DNA from: an uncultured bacterium
GTDB lineage: Bacteria; Cyanobacteriota; Vampirovibrionia; Gastranaerophilales; Gastranaerophilaceae
Assembly: GCA_949283255.1 (NCBI GenBank)
Contig: CASDRS010000009.1
Span: 57,920 to 121,919, forward strand
Direction: 5' to 3'
Length of the DNA: 64,000 nucleotides
A model generated the notes under the pieces. It worked only from the letters and a program-made list of their open reading frames with translations. It was not told the DNA's origin and did no database searches. Position numbers and translations under genes: made by a program. This document shows, in pieces, positions 51,054 to 60,104 of the stretch (position 1 is the stretch's first letter; each line of letters opens with the position of its first letter).

Positions 51054-51263
51054 CTAGCCAAGCAAATCTAGTGATCTGCCAAGGGTTGGGCTGTTTTCTA
51101 CAGATGGGTAATTAGGAGAGTAGCTCTTTCCTGTGAAAAAGTTTACTCCTCCAAGCAGTTGTTGATTATTCCTGCTGTTGTTATTATTTGATTTTTCATC
51201 CAAGCTTACAGGCTGCACTCTGTATATCTGCTGTGCCTGTATTGCCTTAACCGAATCCAACAT
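51054..51263 (-). CDS. Small protein with RVQP and FTGKSYSPN motifs (paralogue b)
   Basis: 69 residues: MLDSVKAIQAQQIYRVQPV, an asparagine-rich linker, GGVNFFTGKSYSPNYPSVEN, and a leucine-rich end. Homologous to 50733-50951. CAAGAGGTCAAG precedes the ATG. Upstream, 51264-51420 is AT-rich and holds a TTACAAATGTTACG element (about 51325-51345) related to the TTGTAA repeats seen before other genes of this set; I see no other feature to 51485. Confidence 0.66.
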   Translation of the reverse strand: MLDSVKAIQAQQIYRVQPVSLDEKSNNNNSRNNQQLLGGVNFFTGKSYSPNYPSVENSPTLGRSLDLLG

Positions 51264-51485
51264 CTTGACCTCTTGAATTGTCTCTCTTCATTTATAATAA
51301 AAATTATTTTAATCCCTTTTTTCAGTTTAAAAAAAAATCGTAACATTTGTAATATTTTGGATAGTTTAATTTAGTTAAAAATTGTACTTTTGGCTAATTA
51401 AAACTCCTAAAAACATATTTATAATAAGTGTAATGCCATTCAACCCTTCAATTCTTTAAGATAAAGTGTCATTTTCTCATATGAG

Positions 51486-51519
51486 GAAAAAGAGGCGGGT
51501 AGAAAAATACTATCCGCCT
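51486..51519 (-). terminator. Terminator of the 51547-58918 operon
   Basis: Minus-strand stem GGCGGATAG/CTACCCGCC (one mismatch) followed by TCTTTTTCC, 28 bases after the bifunctional-nuclease-family stop. Confidence 0.8.
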
Positions 51520-51546
51520 TGACTTTTTATTTTAAATTATTTATTC

Positions 51547-52062
51547 TTACTGATCACTTTCGTGGTGATCTTTATCTTTCATTAATTTCGCAAAATCTGA
51601 TGGTTTTATACTCTGAACAAATTTTTTGAACTCTTGAGCTTCTTCTTCATCTTTTGCAGAGTCTGTTGATACAGAGCCGTTTGATATAACATTTGCGGTT
51701 ACGTAGATTGGGGCATCTACTCTTATTGCTAATGCTATTGCGTCTGATGGGCGTGAGTCTATTTCAAGTTCATTGCCATTGTCATCTTGTAAGTATAATG
51801 TGGCATAGTATGTGTCTTTTTCCACATCATTTATCTCTATTTTATCCAATCTGTAGCCTGTTTTTTCAATGATATTAATTATCAAATCATGGGTCATTGG
51901 TCTGGCTACTGTTAAATTCTCGATTTTTCTTATTATTGCACTTGCTTCTGCTGATCCAATCCATATTGGAAGAGCCTTTCGGTTTTCTTTATCGTGTAGA
52001 ACTACTATCGGAGAGCCTGTTCTTGTGTCCAGTGCTATCCCCATTACTTTCATTTCTATCAT
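51547..52062 (-). CDS. Bifunctional nuclease family protein (BFN, DUF151)
   Basis: 171 residues. The BFN fold covers about 1-135: MKVMGIALDTRTGSPIVVLH, LPIWIGSAEASAII, RPMTHDLIINII and IDSRPSDAIALAIRVDAPIY, the conserved family motifs. Plant members have DNase/RNase activity; bacterial function is unclear. A C-terminal acidic helical tail follows. AAGGT ribosome-binding site. Last gene of the translation/envelope operon. Confidence 0.92.
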   Translation of the reverse strand: MIEMKVMGIALDTRTGSPIVVLHDKENRKALPIWIGSAEASAIIRKIENLTVARPMTHDLIINIIEKTGYRLDKIEINDVEKDTYYATLYLQDDNGNELEIDSRPSDAIALAIRVDAPIYVTANVISNGSVSTDSAKDEEEAQEFKKFVQSIKPSDFAKLMKDKDHHESDQ

Positions 52063-52107
52063 ATTTTATTTACCTTTCAATAGTATTATTATATATTAAA
52101 ATTTTTA

Positions 52108-52377
52108 TTAAGGACAAAGACTTTCCCAATCAGGTTCTTCTTCACCTTCGCCGGGTTCTTTTATATGTTCTCCGCTTTCCAGTAAAACTGTTAATGTTAA
52201 TTTCAGTTGGCTTTTATAATGTTCTCGAGCTTTTTCTATTGTTTTTGCGCAAAAACAAAAACTGGGAATCTCTTCTATCATTATGTAATGATATGGTTTT
52301 CCTTCAAAATCGAGATCTTCACCCTCTATAAGTGTCCAATTTAAGCCGAGGTAGTATTCTAAATCTTTCTTGCTCAT
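52108..52377 (-). CDS. HicB-like protein
   Basis: 89 residues from ATG 52377, one base after the upstream stop. YYLGLNWTLIEGEDLD, YHYIMIEEIPSFCFCAKTIE, and GEHIKEP match the HicB antitoxin-like fold (partially degraded RNase H). No HicA toxin gene is adjacent, so this is probably an orphan or regulatory relative, not a toxin-antitoxin module. Function unknown. Confidence 0.6.
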   Translation of the reverse strand: MSKKDLEYYLGLNWTLIEGEDLDFEGKPYHYIMIEEIPSFCFCAKTIEKAREHYKSQLKLTLTVLLESGEHIKEPGEGEEEPDWESLCP

Positions 52378-52378
52378 A

Positions 52379-52996
52379 TTATTCGCCGATTGAATTCTCA
52401 CTTAATGGTTGTGATATCATTATTCCGTCGCCACCTATAACATCAGCTTGTTTGCCGTCTATATATAGATATGCAGGTTTGTCTGTGTTGCGTTTTATTG
52501 TCTTTATCAACTGGTATAATCTTTTGTATACGCTGTCTGTCCCCCCGCCGTATACAAAACCAGAAGATAAATCTACAACGATGCTGTCTCCTTTATCATA
52601 TACGTGCAATACTGTTGTTCCTGTCGGGACTTCAGAATAAATCCCGTTAACCTTTTCTGTTTGGACAGGACCCATGATTAGCGAAGTTATTGCAAATCGT
52701 AATTTCGAACCGTCTACATCCTTATCATATTCGCGTTTTACAATTTTATATACTTCTTCTCCGTTTGCATTTTTACCGATAAATACCACTGGGACATATT
52801 CTTTTGGCTTTACGGTTTCTGTTGGGGTTGGTTGTTCTGCTGGTTGTTCTGCCGGTGTTTCCGTATATGTGCTTGGTATTTCTTCTTGCGGTTCTACTGC
52901 CGGTAGAAGTACCTTAAGACCTAATGCAATTGATATTGCAATTATAATAATTCCTATTATAGCTAAGAATAGTTTTTGATTTGTTTCTTTTCGCAT
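52379..52996 (-). CDS. GerMN-domain membrane-anchored protein
   Basis: 205 residues: one N-terminal transmembrane helix (about 9-30), a Pro/Thr/Glu linker (35-65), then a GerMN domain (VYKIVKREYD, ITSLIMGPVQTEK, SIVVDLSSGFVYGG, LIKTIKRNTD). GerMN proteins are associated with the cell envelope; in Bacillus GerM is involved in sporulation, but here no sporulation genes are seen. It starts 13 bases after the DUF2993-like stop. Confidence 0.82.
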   Translation of the reverse strand: MRKETNQKLFLAIIGIIIIAISIALGLKVLLPAVEPQEEIPSTYTETPAEQPAEQPTPTETVKPKEYVPVVFIGKNANGEEVYKIVKREYDKDVDGSKLRFAITSLIMGPVQTEKVNGIYSEVPTGTTVLHVYDKGDSIVVDLSSGFVYGGGTDSVYKRLYQLIKTIKRNTDKPAYLYIDGKQADVIGGDGIMISQPLSENSIGE

Positions 52997-53009
52997 ATTC
53001 TAAAACCCC

Positions 53010-53870
53010 TTATTGTTCAGTTATAACATCTTTATCTACAGTTACAATACCGCTTACATTAATTTTATTGTCTTTTATTGTTATATCTTTTACTTGCATA
53101 TTTGCATCTTTATTTTTCATCAATTTCATTGAAAAATCAAGTGGGTTTAAGTAATTTATCAAGCTGGCAAGCTTGTCTACATCTATTTTCATAAAATCTG
53201 TCATTAAATCAGCTTGATCTATGATAATTTCTCCGTTACGAGCTTTCATACTTGTCTCAACTACAAGTTCTTTTTTTATGTTAAGTAATGGCACTGCAAT
53301 TTTCATTACATATAATAATTTATCATCTTTAATTTGGACTTTTGATGTAGCTATGTTGAACATTTTGTATGCATTACCAATGTTGTTTACTCTTCTTATC
53401 ATTTCTTGATACAGAGAGTGTTCCATTGTATTATTCAAATCTGATTCTGTGAATTGTACTGCATAAGCCATTCCAAAATCTTCTTTGAATGTTGCTGTAT
53501 TTTCTTTATTGTTAATCTCTATGTAATTGTAATCACATAATGTTTTCAACTTTACGTATGAAGCATATATCCCGTCTGTTACGGTGTCTGTGCCTGTAAT
53601 TTCTAATGACTTAAATATTCCCTTTTTTAATGCTGTTACATTATATGACTGAAGGTTTACTTTGTATTTACCTTTCGAATCTTTTAGTATCTGTCTTTTT
53701 ATAAGTGCATTGGCTATTTTTTCTGCCATAAAATTTGTGCCGGTAATATTGCTGATGGATATGCCTTCAGCTGCGTATGGATTTCCTGGACACTCGAATT
53801 CACATGTCGCAGAATATCCTGCTCCGCTTGTTATTATAATTGCTGCCAACATTATTAATATCTTTTTCAT
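53010..53870 (-). CDS. DUF2993 (LmeA-like) exported protein
   Basis: 286 residues with signal peptide (1-20, GYSA). The DUF2993 pattern is visible: EKIANALIKRQIL, LQSYNVTALKKGIFKSLEIT, VYASYVKLKTLC-like, FTESDLNNTM and KVQIKDDKLLYVMKI. The family has a lipid-binding-like fold and includes mycobacterial LmeA, a mannoside-releasing enzyme. Contact with periplasmic lipids is inference. The ATG is followed by an overlapping stop of truB (ATGA). Confidence 0.75.
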   Translation of the reverse strand: MKKILIMLAAIIITSGAGYSATCEFECPGNPYAAEGISISNITGTNFMAEKIANALIKRQILKDSKGKYKVNLQSYNVTALKKGIFKSLEITGTDTVTDGIYASYVKLKTLCDYNYIEINNKENTATFKEDFGMAYAVQFTESDLNNTMEHSLYQEMIRRVNNIGNAYKMFNIATSKVQIKDDKLLYVMKIAVPLLNIKKELVVETSMKARNGEIIIDQADLMTDFMKIDVDKLASLINYLNPLDFSMKLMKNKDANMQVKDITIKDNKINVSGIVTVDKDVITEQ

Positions 53871-54718
53871 ATGAACACCTTTTTTACTTTTATTTCTCCA
53901 TCATTATATACACCGATTGCATCGATGCTATTATTATAAACCAAAATTAAAAATTCACCACTTTTTAATTCTTTTCCATCAATTCTGACTGGCATGCCAT
54001 GAGAAATTCTCTTGTGTTGAGCTTCATCTACAGTGATTTTTTCAAGAGAAATTGCACTTAGCGGGTTTTGAATTTTATCTTTTATATTCTCGTCATCAAG
54101 GTTTATTGCCGTTTCGATACGGAATTTCCCCGATTGTGTTCTGACGAGTTTAATAAGATGGGCATAACAACCTAAGTTTTCACCAAGGTCGTTTGCTATA
54201 GAGCGAATGTAAGTGCCTTGTGAACAACTTATTAAAATTTCTGCCTGTTGATTTGTTTCATCAAAATTGATTAGCTTTATATTATATATAGTTACTTTTC
54301 TTTTCGGAACTGTTACTGTTTCGCCTTTTCTAGCGTATTCATAAAGCTTTTTGCCGCCAAGCTTTATTGCCGAATATATTGGTGGAGTTTGTTCAATCTC
54401 GCCCTCAAAATCTTTTAGTGCAGACTCGATTTCTTCTGATTTAACTTTTTTAGAACTTGTTTTTAAAATTTTCCCTTCCAGGTCGTATGTATCCGTTGAA
54501 CTTCCAAACTGGACTGTTGCAAGATATTCTTTGTTGTTGTCAAAATATTCAATAAGACGAGTCGCTTTGCCTATGCATATAGGCAAAACCCCTTCCGCAA
54601 AAGGATCTAATGTCCCAGTATGGCCTATTTGTTTTGTGTTTAAAATCTTTCTCAAAACTCCAACAACGTCGTGGGATGTCATGCCCCTCGGCTTATTGAT
54701 ATTTAAAACCCCAAACAT
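53867..54718 (-). CDS. truB: tRNA pseudouridine-55 synthase
   Basis: 283 residues; forms pseudouridine 55 in the T-loop of tRNAs. Catalytic aspartate in GTLDPFAEGVLP, preceded by KPRGMTSHDVVG, then YSAIKLGGKKLYEYARKGE. C-terminal PUA-like part is short. Follows rbfA by 6 bases in the translation operon. Confidence 0.95.
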   Translation of the reverse strand: MFGVLNINKPRGMTSHDVVGVLRKILNTKQIGHTGTLDPFAEGVLPICIGKATRLIEYFDNNKEYLATVQFGSSTDTYDLEGKILKTSSKKVKSEEIESALKDFEGEIEQTPPIYSAIKLGGKKLYEYARKGETVTVPKRKVTIYNIKLINFDETNQQAEILISCSQGTYIRSIANDLGENLGCYAHLIKLVRTQSGKFRIETAINLDDENIKDKIQNPLSAISLEKITVDEAQHKRISHGMPVRIDGKELKSGEFLILVYNNSIDAIGVYNDGEIKVKKVFI

Positions 54719-54724
54719 ATAGGA

Positions 54725-55069
54725 TTAGATTTCTCCTCTTGATATTTTGTTTATTATCTCGTTGACTTTTGAGCCCTTTTCTAATGAATCGGTATAAACA
54801 AATTTTAGTTCTGGCGTCAAGCGCAGGCGAATTTGTTTACCTACTTCATATCTGATTTTAGGAGTACTTTTTTCGATTGTTTCTTTTGTTTTTTCAATCT
54901 GTTCTTCTGAACCTAGTACGCTGTATATTACTTTTGCAAAAGAGTTATCTTGAGATACTTCTACATCAACGATTGAGACTACGCCAGATAATCCTCTGAT
55001 TTCTTTTCTTAAAATCTCGGAAATATCTCTCATTAATTCTTTTCTTACTCGTTCATTTCTAAGTGACAT
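54725..55069 (-). CDS. rbfA: Ribosome-binding factor A
   Basis: 114 residues; 30S maturation factor with KH-like fold (NERVRKELMRDISEILRKEI; SIVDVEVSQDNSFAKVIYSV; RLTPELKFVYTDSLEKG). Located as usual between infB and truB. Complete length. Confidence 0.94.
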   Translation of the reverse strand: MSLRNERVRKELMRDISEILRKEIRGLSGVVSIVDVEVSQDNSFAKVIYSVLGSEEQIEKTKETIEKSTPKIRYEVGKQIRLRLTPELKFVYTDSLEKGSKVNEIINKISRGEI

Positions 55070-55080
55070 TTTTTATTCCT

Positions 55081-57588
55081 TTATAAACTCTGTCTTTCAA
55101 CTTCTTCAGTTGTCGAAACTTCAATGATATCGCCTACTTCAATATCATTCCATTTCGCAAACGAAATACCACATTCAAAGCCTTGTGCTACTTCTTTTAC
55201 ATCATCTTTGAAACGTTTAAGTTGGTCAATTGCTCCGGAGAATATTTTTTCTCCGTTACGTATAATGACTGCATTCTTAGAACGAACAATTTTGCCTTCT
55301 GTAACATAGCAACCTGCAATTTTTGTTGTTTTTCCGATTGTAAATACTTGTCTTACTTCGGCTTTACCAAGTTCTACTTCTTTAACTTCAGGTTCAAGCA
55401 ATGAAAGCATTGTCTTTTCGATGTCTTCAAGTATTTGATATATAATATCATATTTCTTGATAGTAACCCCTTCTTTTTCAGCTGCAGCAAGTGCATTTGC
55501 ATCTTCCTTTACCGTAAATCCTAAGATTAACGCTCCGGATGCTGAAGCTAACATTACATCTGCTTCTGATATATCGCCGACTCCGACGTGAATAATCTTT
55601 GTTTTAATTTCCTTAGAATCAAGTTGGGCAATTGCTTGTGAAACAGCTTCTGCTGCACCGTGAGTATTCGCTTTGATAATCAAGTTCAACTGTGGAATGT
55701 CTTCGTCCCCAGCAGCTGCTTCTCTTCTGATATGTGCAGGGAGCAATGTTTCCAAACGTTTATCTCTTTCTTTTTCTTTACGTTTTTCTACAATTGCTTT
55801 CATTTCTTTTTCGTTTTTAACAACTTCAAATCTGTCGCCTGCTTGAGGCACTTCTGTCAAACCTAAAATTTCAACAGGTGTTGAAGGTTCAGCTTTTTGA
55901 ATTCTTTCACCGCTATCTGACAATAAGGCTCTTACTCTACCGCAAGCTGTACCAACAACGACGCAATTTCCTACCCTTAATGTTCCGTTTTGAACAAGCA
56001 GTGTTGCTACAGGACCTTTACCTTTATCAAGGTTTGCTTCAATTACAACGCCTGAAGCTTCTGCTTTCGGATTAGCTTTTAAATCTTGGATATCAGCTAC
56101 CAGAAGAATATATTCAAGTAGCTCATCTATACCTGTACCCTGTAGTGCTGAAACTTTTACCGTAATTGTATCTCCGCCCCACTCTTCAGGTACAAGCCCG
56201 TGTTCTGTAAGTTGTTGCAATACTTTATCAGGATTTGCTCCAGGTTTATCAATTTTGTTAACAGCTACAATAATCGGTACATCTGCAGCTTTTGCGTGGT
56301 TTATTGCTTCTATTGTTTGAGGCATTATACCGTCATCTGCTGCAACTACAAGGATTGCGATATCTGTAGCCTTTGCTCCGCGGGCTCTCATTTCCGTGAA
56401 AGCTTCGTGACCCGGTGTATCTACGAAAACGATTTTCTTTTCCTGTTTATTATCCAAATAAACTGTATATGCACCGATTGACTGTGTGATACCACCGACT
56501 TCGGTAGCTACAATCTTATGTTTTGAAGCTCTGATGCTGTCCAGTAATGTTGTTTTACCGTGGTCTACGTGACCCATAATACTTACAACAGGAGCACGTT
56601 TTTTTAGCAGCTTTTTATCTACTTCGCTTAGAGCTTTCTTTTCCTCTTCTTTTTCCATTTCTTCTTCGATGTAAGCATCCAAATCTTCTTCTATGACTTC
56701 CAAATTATATTCGGCACATATTTTTTTGATTACATCTACATCGATAAGCTGGTTTACGGTTGCCATAATTCCGTGCATCATCAAGAACTTAACGATTTCT
56801 GCAGGAGTGTGTTGAATCTTTTCCGATAATTCGCTTATAGTCATTGCATGCGTAACTACGATTGAAGTTACTTCTTTTACTTCTTCTTCTTTGTGCGAAC
56901 GTTTTTTATGCTTTTGAGCTGCAGCTTTTTCTAAAGATATTCTTTCCTGTTCTTCTTTTTTATTGAAATCTTTATCTTTTTTCTTGCTGTTATCGGTTCT
57001 TCTTTTGCTAGGACCTTTGCTTTCGTATATTTCTTGTGAAATTATATGTCTTTGAATAGGTTTTTTAGCACCTTCAAATCTTTCAGGTTTTTTACCTCTT
57101 TCGGATTTATCTCCTTCAGCTCTTTCATTTCTGTTTTGAGAATATTTTCTGTCTTTGTCGTCATTTCTGTTGAAGGTTCTTTTCTCTCCTGAGTTTTGAG
57201 AATCAGGCTTTTGCCTTACTATATTTGGTGCTGGCATTTGACGAGGTACTCGTTTTACTATCTCAAGCCTATTTTTAGGTTTTACTATCTCAATTCTAGG
57301 TTTTTCAATTTCCGGCTTTTTAACTTCAACTGCAGGTTTCTCTTCTTTAGGTTCAACTTTTTCTACTTCTTTTGTTTTCTTTACGATAAAGGCTTTCGGT
57401 TTTTGAGGCTTTGCAATTTTTTCGCCGTTAGCGATAAAGTCCTTTATCTTTTTTACTTGATCAGGAGTTAGGGTACTTGAATGAGTTTTTCCTGTTATAG
57501 AAATTTTTGCTAATTTTTCCAACAAATCTTTATTGGATAAATTTAATTCTTTTGCCAGTTCATTAATTCTTATAGTTTCATAACTCAT
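55081..57588 (-). CDS. infB: Translation initiation factor IF-2
   Basis: 835 residues. IF2-N domain (1-55, IRINELAKELNLSNKDLLEK), a long charged low-complexity linker (about 60-240), second IF2-N (TISELSEKIQHTPAEIV), then the GTPase domain with VSIMGHVDHGKTTLL, FVDTPGHEAFTEMR and VAVNKIDKPGANPD, and the fMet-tRNA-binding C-terminal domains. The start overlaps the end of the ylxR gene by 11 bases. Confidence 0.97.
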   Translation of the reverse strand: MSYETIRINELAKELNLSNKDLLEKLAKISITGKTHSSTLTPDQVKKIKDFIANGEKIAKPQKPKAFIVKKTKEVEKVEPKEEKPAVEVKKPEIEKPRIEIVKPKNRLEIVKRVPRQMPAPNIVRQKPDSQNSGEKRTFNRNDDKDRKYSQNRNERAEGDKSERGKKPERFEGAKKPIQRHIISQEIYESKGPSKRRTDNSKKKDKDFNKKEEQERISLEKAAAQKHKKRSHKEEEVKEVTSIVVTHAMTISELSEKIQHTPAEIVKFLMMHGIMATVNQLIDVDVIKKICAEYNLEVIEEDLDAYIEEEMEKEEEKKALSEVDKKLLKKRAPVVSIMGHVDHGKTTLLDSIRASKHKIVATEVGGITQSIGAYTVYLDNKQEKKIVFVDTPGHEAFTEMRARGAKATDIAILVVAADDGIMPQTIEAINHAKAADVPIIVAVNKIDKPGANPDKVLQQLTEHGLVPEEWGGDTITVKVSALQGTGIDELLEYILLVADIQDLKANPKAEASGVVIEANLDKGKGPVATLLVQNGTLRVGNCVVVGTACGRVRALLSDSGERIQKAEPSTPVEILGLTEVPQAGDRFEVVKNEKEMKAIVEKRKEKERDKRLETLLPAHIRREAAAGDEDIPQLNLIIKANTHGAAEAVSQAIAQLDSKEIKTKIIHVGVGDISEADVMLASASGALILGFTVKEDANALAAAEKEGVTIKKYDIIYQILEDIEKTMLSLLEPEVKEVELGKAEVRQVFTIGKTTKIAGCYVTEGKIVRSKNAVIIRNGEKIFSGAIDQLKRFKDDVKEVAQGFECGISFAKWNDIEVGDIIEVSTTEEVERQSL

Positions 57589-57823
57589 TTATTATTTTCC
57601 CTTTCAACTCCTCTGATACCGGAGTTTTTAAAATTTTCTGCAGTTTGTTTTTTTTAAATGCATTTTCAATACAAGATTTATTATAACAAAGATATGCGGA
57701 TCTGCCAAATGTATCCGATTTCCCGTTTATAACAAGGGTATTGGCTTTATGGTCTTTCGTGATTTTAATCATTTGATTACGATCTTTTATTTCTCCACAG
57801 CCAACACATTTTCTATCTGTCAT
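57578..57823 (-). CDS. ylxR: YlxR/RnpM-family RNA-binding protein
   Basis: 81 residues matching DUF448: RKCVGCGEIKDRNQMIKI, GKSDTFGRSAYLCYNKSCIE. Binds RNA; the Bacillus protein modulates RNase P and metabolism genes. In most bacteria nusA precedes it; here prfA does, and no rimP or nusA is seen between. Confidence 0.92.
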   Translation of the reverse strand: MTDRKCVGCGEIKDRNQMIKITKDHKANTLVINGKSDTFGRSAYLCYNKSCIENAFKKNKLQKILKTPVSEELKGKIINEL

Positions 57824-57835
57824 ATAACTTCCTTA

Positions 57836-58918
57836 TTATTCTATTTCTGCGAGTTTTTCTAATTTTAACTTTTGGTCATATTCCATAAGTAATTTTATTA
57901 ACTCGTCTAAATCTCCGTCTATGACTGTCCATACGTTCAAATTATGGTTTAATCTGTGGTCTGTAAGTCTTCCTTGCGGGAAATTATATGTTCTGATTCT
58001 TTCGCTTCTGTCGCCGGAGCCTACCTGAGAGCGTCTGAGGTCAGTTATTTCCTGCATTTGTTTTTGTACTTCCATATCATATAACTTAGCTTTTAAGATT
58101 TGGAGAGCACGTTCTTTGTTTTGCAGTTGTGAACGTTCTTCAGTACAGAAAATCATTATTCCTGTCGGTTTGTGGAAAACTCTGGCAGCAGTCTCAACTT
58201 TGTTAACGTTTTGACCGCCTGCGCCCCCTGAACGAGCTGTTGTTATTTCAACATCGTTCATATTTAGTTCGACTTCAACATCATCAACTTCAGGCATAAC
58301 TGCAACGGTTGCAGTTGAAGTGTGAACTCTGCCTTGAGATTCGGTTGCAGGAACTCTTTGAACTCTATGTACACCTGATTCGTATTTAAGTTGTGAATAT
58401 ACAGCGTCACCTTTTATTGAAATGATTACTTCTGACACTCCGCCTGCTTCACAATCAGTTTTACTTAAAATTTGAGTTTGCCAGCCTTTTTTGTCTGCGT
58501 ATCTTAAATACATTCTCATCAAATCTCCGGCAAAAATGTTAGCTTCGTCTCCGCCGGCTCCGCCTCTTATTTCAAGCATAATATCTTTATCGTCCATCGG
58601 ATCTCGAGGCAGTAAGAGAACTTTCATTCTTTCCTCAAATTGAGGAATTTTTGCTTCATTTTTTTCTATTTCGTCTTTTAAAAAAGCTTTCATTTCCTCG
58701 TCAGATTCTGAATGGAGCATTTCTTTTGCGTCAGCAATTGCATCTTTTGTCTTTTTCCATTCATAGTATAATTCAACAGTTTCTTCCATTGATTTGCGCT
58801 GTTTAGATAAGTCTCTAAATCTTTTGTAATCTTGAATTACAGCGGGGTCTGACAGAGTTTTTCCAAGCTCATTATACTTTTGTTCTATTTGTAAAATTTT
58901 ATCTAACATATCTTCCAT
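57836..58918 (-). CDS. prfA: Peptide chain release factor 1
   Basis: 360 residues. Stop-codon recognition motif PAT within [18 protein letters not shown], which distinguishes RF1 (UAA/UAG) from RF2, and the catalytic GGQ in [13 protein letters not shown]. Normal length. First gene of the operon down to 51547. No Shine-Dalgarno sequence; the -10 box TATACT ends 7 bases before the ATG (a second ATG lies at 58909). Confidence 0.96.
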   Translation of the reverse strand: MEDMLDKILQIEQKYNELGKTLSDPAVIQDYKRFRDLSKQRKSMEETVELYYEWKKTKDAIADAKEMLHSESDEEMKAFLKDEIEKNEAKIPQFEERMKVLLLPRDPMDDKDIMLEIRGGAGGDEANIFAGDLMRMYLRYADKKGWQTQILSKTDCEAGGVSEVIISIKGDAVYSQLKYESGVHRVQRVPATESQGRVHTSTATVAVMPEVDDVEVELNMNDVEITTARSGGAGGQNVNKVETAARVFHKPTGIMIFCTEERSQLQNKERALQILKAKLYDMEVQKQMQEITDLRRSQVGSGDRSERIRTYNFPQGRLTDHRLNHNLNVWTVIDGDLDELIKLLMEYDQKLKLEKLAEIE

Positions 58919-58925
58919 ACTTTTG

Positions 58926-58953
58926 AGTATATCAAGAACAAGTTATTTTTCAA
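58926..58953 (-). promoter_or_regulatory. Promoter of leaderless prfA
   Basis: Minus-strand TTGAAA (58948-58953), 16-base spacer, TATACT (58926-58931) with an extended TGA in front; 7 bases to the ATG. Confidence 0.6.
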
Positions 58954-59039
58954 CTTTATATTGCAAAAAGTAAAAGCTTAAATGATTGATAAAAATGACT
59001 TTTTGTGTTTTAATTGTGCTTGTTAGGAGAGAGTTAGCG

Positions 59040-60104
59040 GTGATACATTATTTTTTAAGTTCTTATATAATAACAATATTTGGAGTCGTAGCGGCTTATT
59101 TATGGGGAAATCATGTGCACGCAGGCAGTGGGTTGCAGTGTGTTTTTATTGCGTTAGTTTTAAGTGTTTTGGAAGTAAGTTTATCTTTCGATAATGCTGT
59201 TGTTAATGCGATGAAGCTTGAAAAGATGTCTGAAGTTTGGAGGCATAGATTTATAACTTGGGGTATCTTGATTGCAGTATTCGGTATGAGATTTTTATTC
59301 CCGCTCCTTGTAGTATCTATTTTTGCAAAGATAAGTATGCTTGAGGTATTTAATATTGCAACGACAAATGTTGATAAGTATGCGTATTACCTGCACCAAA
59401 CTCATGCACCTATAGTTACATTTGGCGGAATGTTTCTTATTATGTTGTTCCTTAATTACTTTTTCAATCACGAAAAAGATGTTCATTGGATAAAGTTTGT
59501 AGAAGCACCGCTTTCTCATTTGGACCATGTAAAGGGTATTGAGATTGTGATCGCTTTATTTATGTTATTAGCAACTCAAAATTTTGTTCCGGATGAGCAA
59601 AAGGTTCACGTTTTAATTGCAGGGATAAGCGGTATAATTATATATTTACTTATAGATGGTATAGCTCATTTTTTGGAAAAACACGAACAGTTGCGAGCTG
59701 CCAAGTGCAATATACAGCAGGTTGGCTGTGCGGGTTTTGTAAGTTTTATGTATTTGGAATTAATTGATGCTTCGTTCTCACTGGACGGTGTTTTGGGAGC
59801 ATTTGCATTAAGTAAAGATATTATTATTATTACAATAGGCTTGTCTATCGGTGCAATGTTTGTAAGATCTCTAACTATTATGCTTGTTGAAAAGAAAACA
59901 CTTGCACAATTTTTATACTTAGAACATGGCGCACATTGGGCAATTGGGGCTCTTGCTTGTCTGATGCTTGTTTCAACGGTAAGAGAAGTTCCTGAAGTTG
60001 TTACCGGACTTATTGGTTTAGCGTTTATTCTTGCCGCATTTGCATCTTCAGTTATTCATAACAAAAAAATGTTAAAAATGTCAGAAGGTCAAAATGATGC
60101 TTAA
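59040..60104 (+). CDS. TerC-like DUF475 membrane protein
   Basis: 354 residues from GTG 59040, which has GGAGAG 8 bases upstream; the frame is open to 58986. About nine membrane segments. Motifs EVSLSFDNAVVNA near the start and LELIDASFSLDGVLGAF later are the paired D/N metal-like signatures of the TerC/YjbE-related DUF475 family (tellurite resistance C, now linked to metal loading of exoenzymes and Mn2+ transport). Runs into the start of the glycosyltransferase gene with an 8-base overlap. Confidence 0.88.
   Translation: MIHYFLSSYIITIFGVVAAYLWGNHVHAGSGLQCVFIALVLSVLEVSLSFDNAVVNAMKLEKMSEVWRHRFITWGILIAVFGMRFLFPLLVVSIFAKISMLEVFNIATTNVDKYAYYLHQTHAPIVTFGGMFLIMLFLNYFFNHEKDVHWIKFVEAPLSHLDHVKGIEIVIALFMLLATQNFVPDEQKVHVLIAGISGIIIYLLIDGIAHFLEKHEQLRAAKCNIQQVGCAGFVSFMYLELIDASFSLDGVLGAFALSKDIIIITIGLSIGAMFVRSLTIMLVEKKTLAQFLYLEHGAHWAIGALACLMLVSTVREVPEVVTGLIGLAFILAAFASSVIHNKKMLKMSEGQNDA

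Noticed and set aside
52108..52377. HicAB toxin-antitoxin system
   Set aside because: Only a HicB-like protein is present; neighbouring genes are a GerMN protein and a bifunctional-nuclease-family protein, with no HicA-sized frame.
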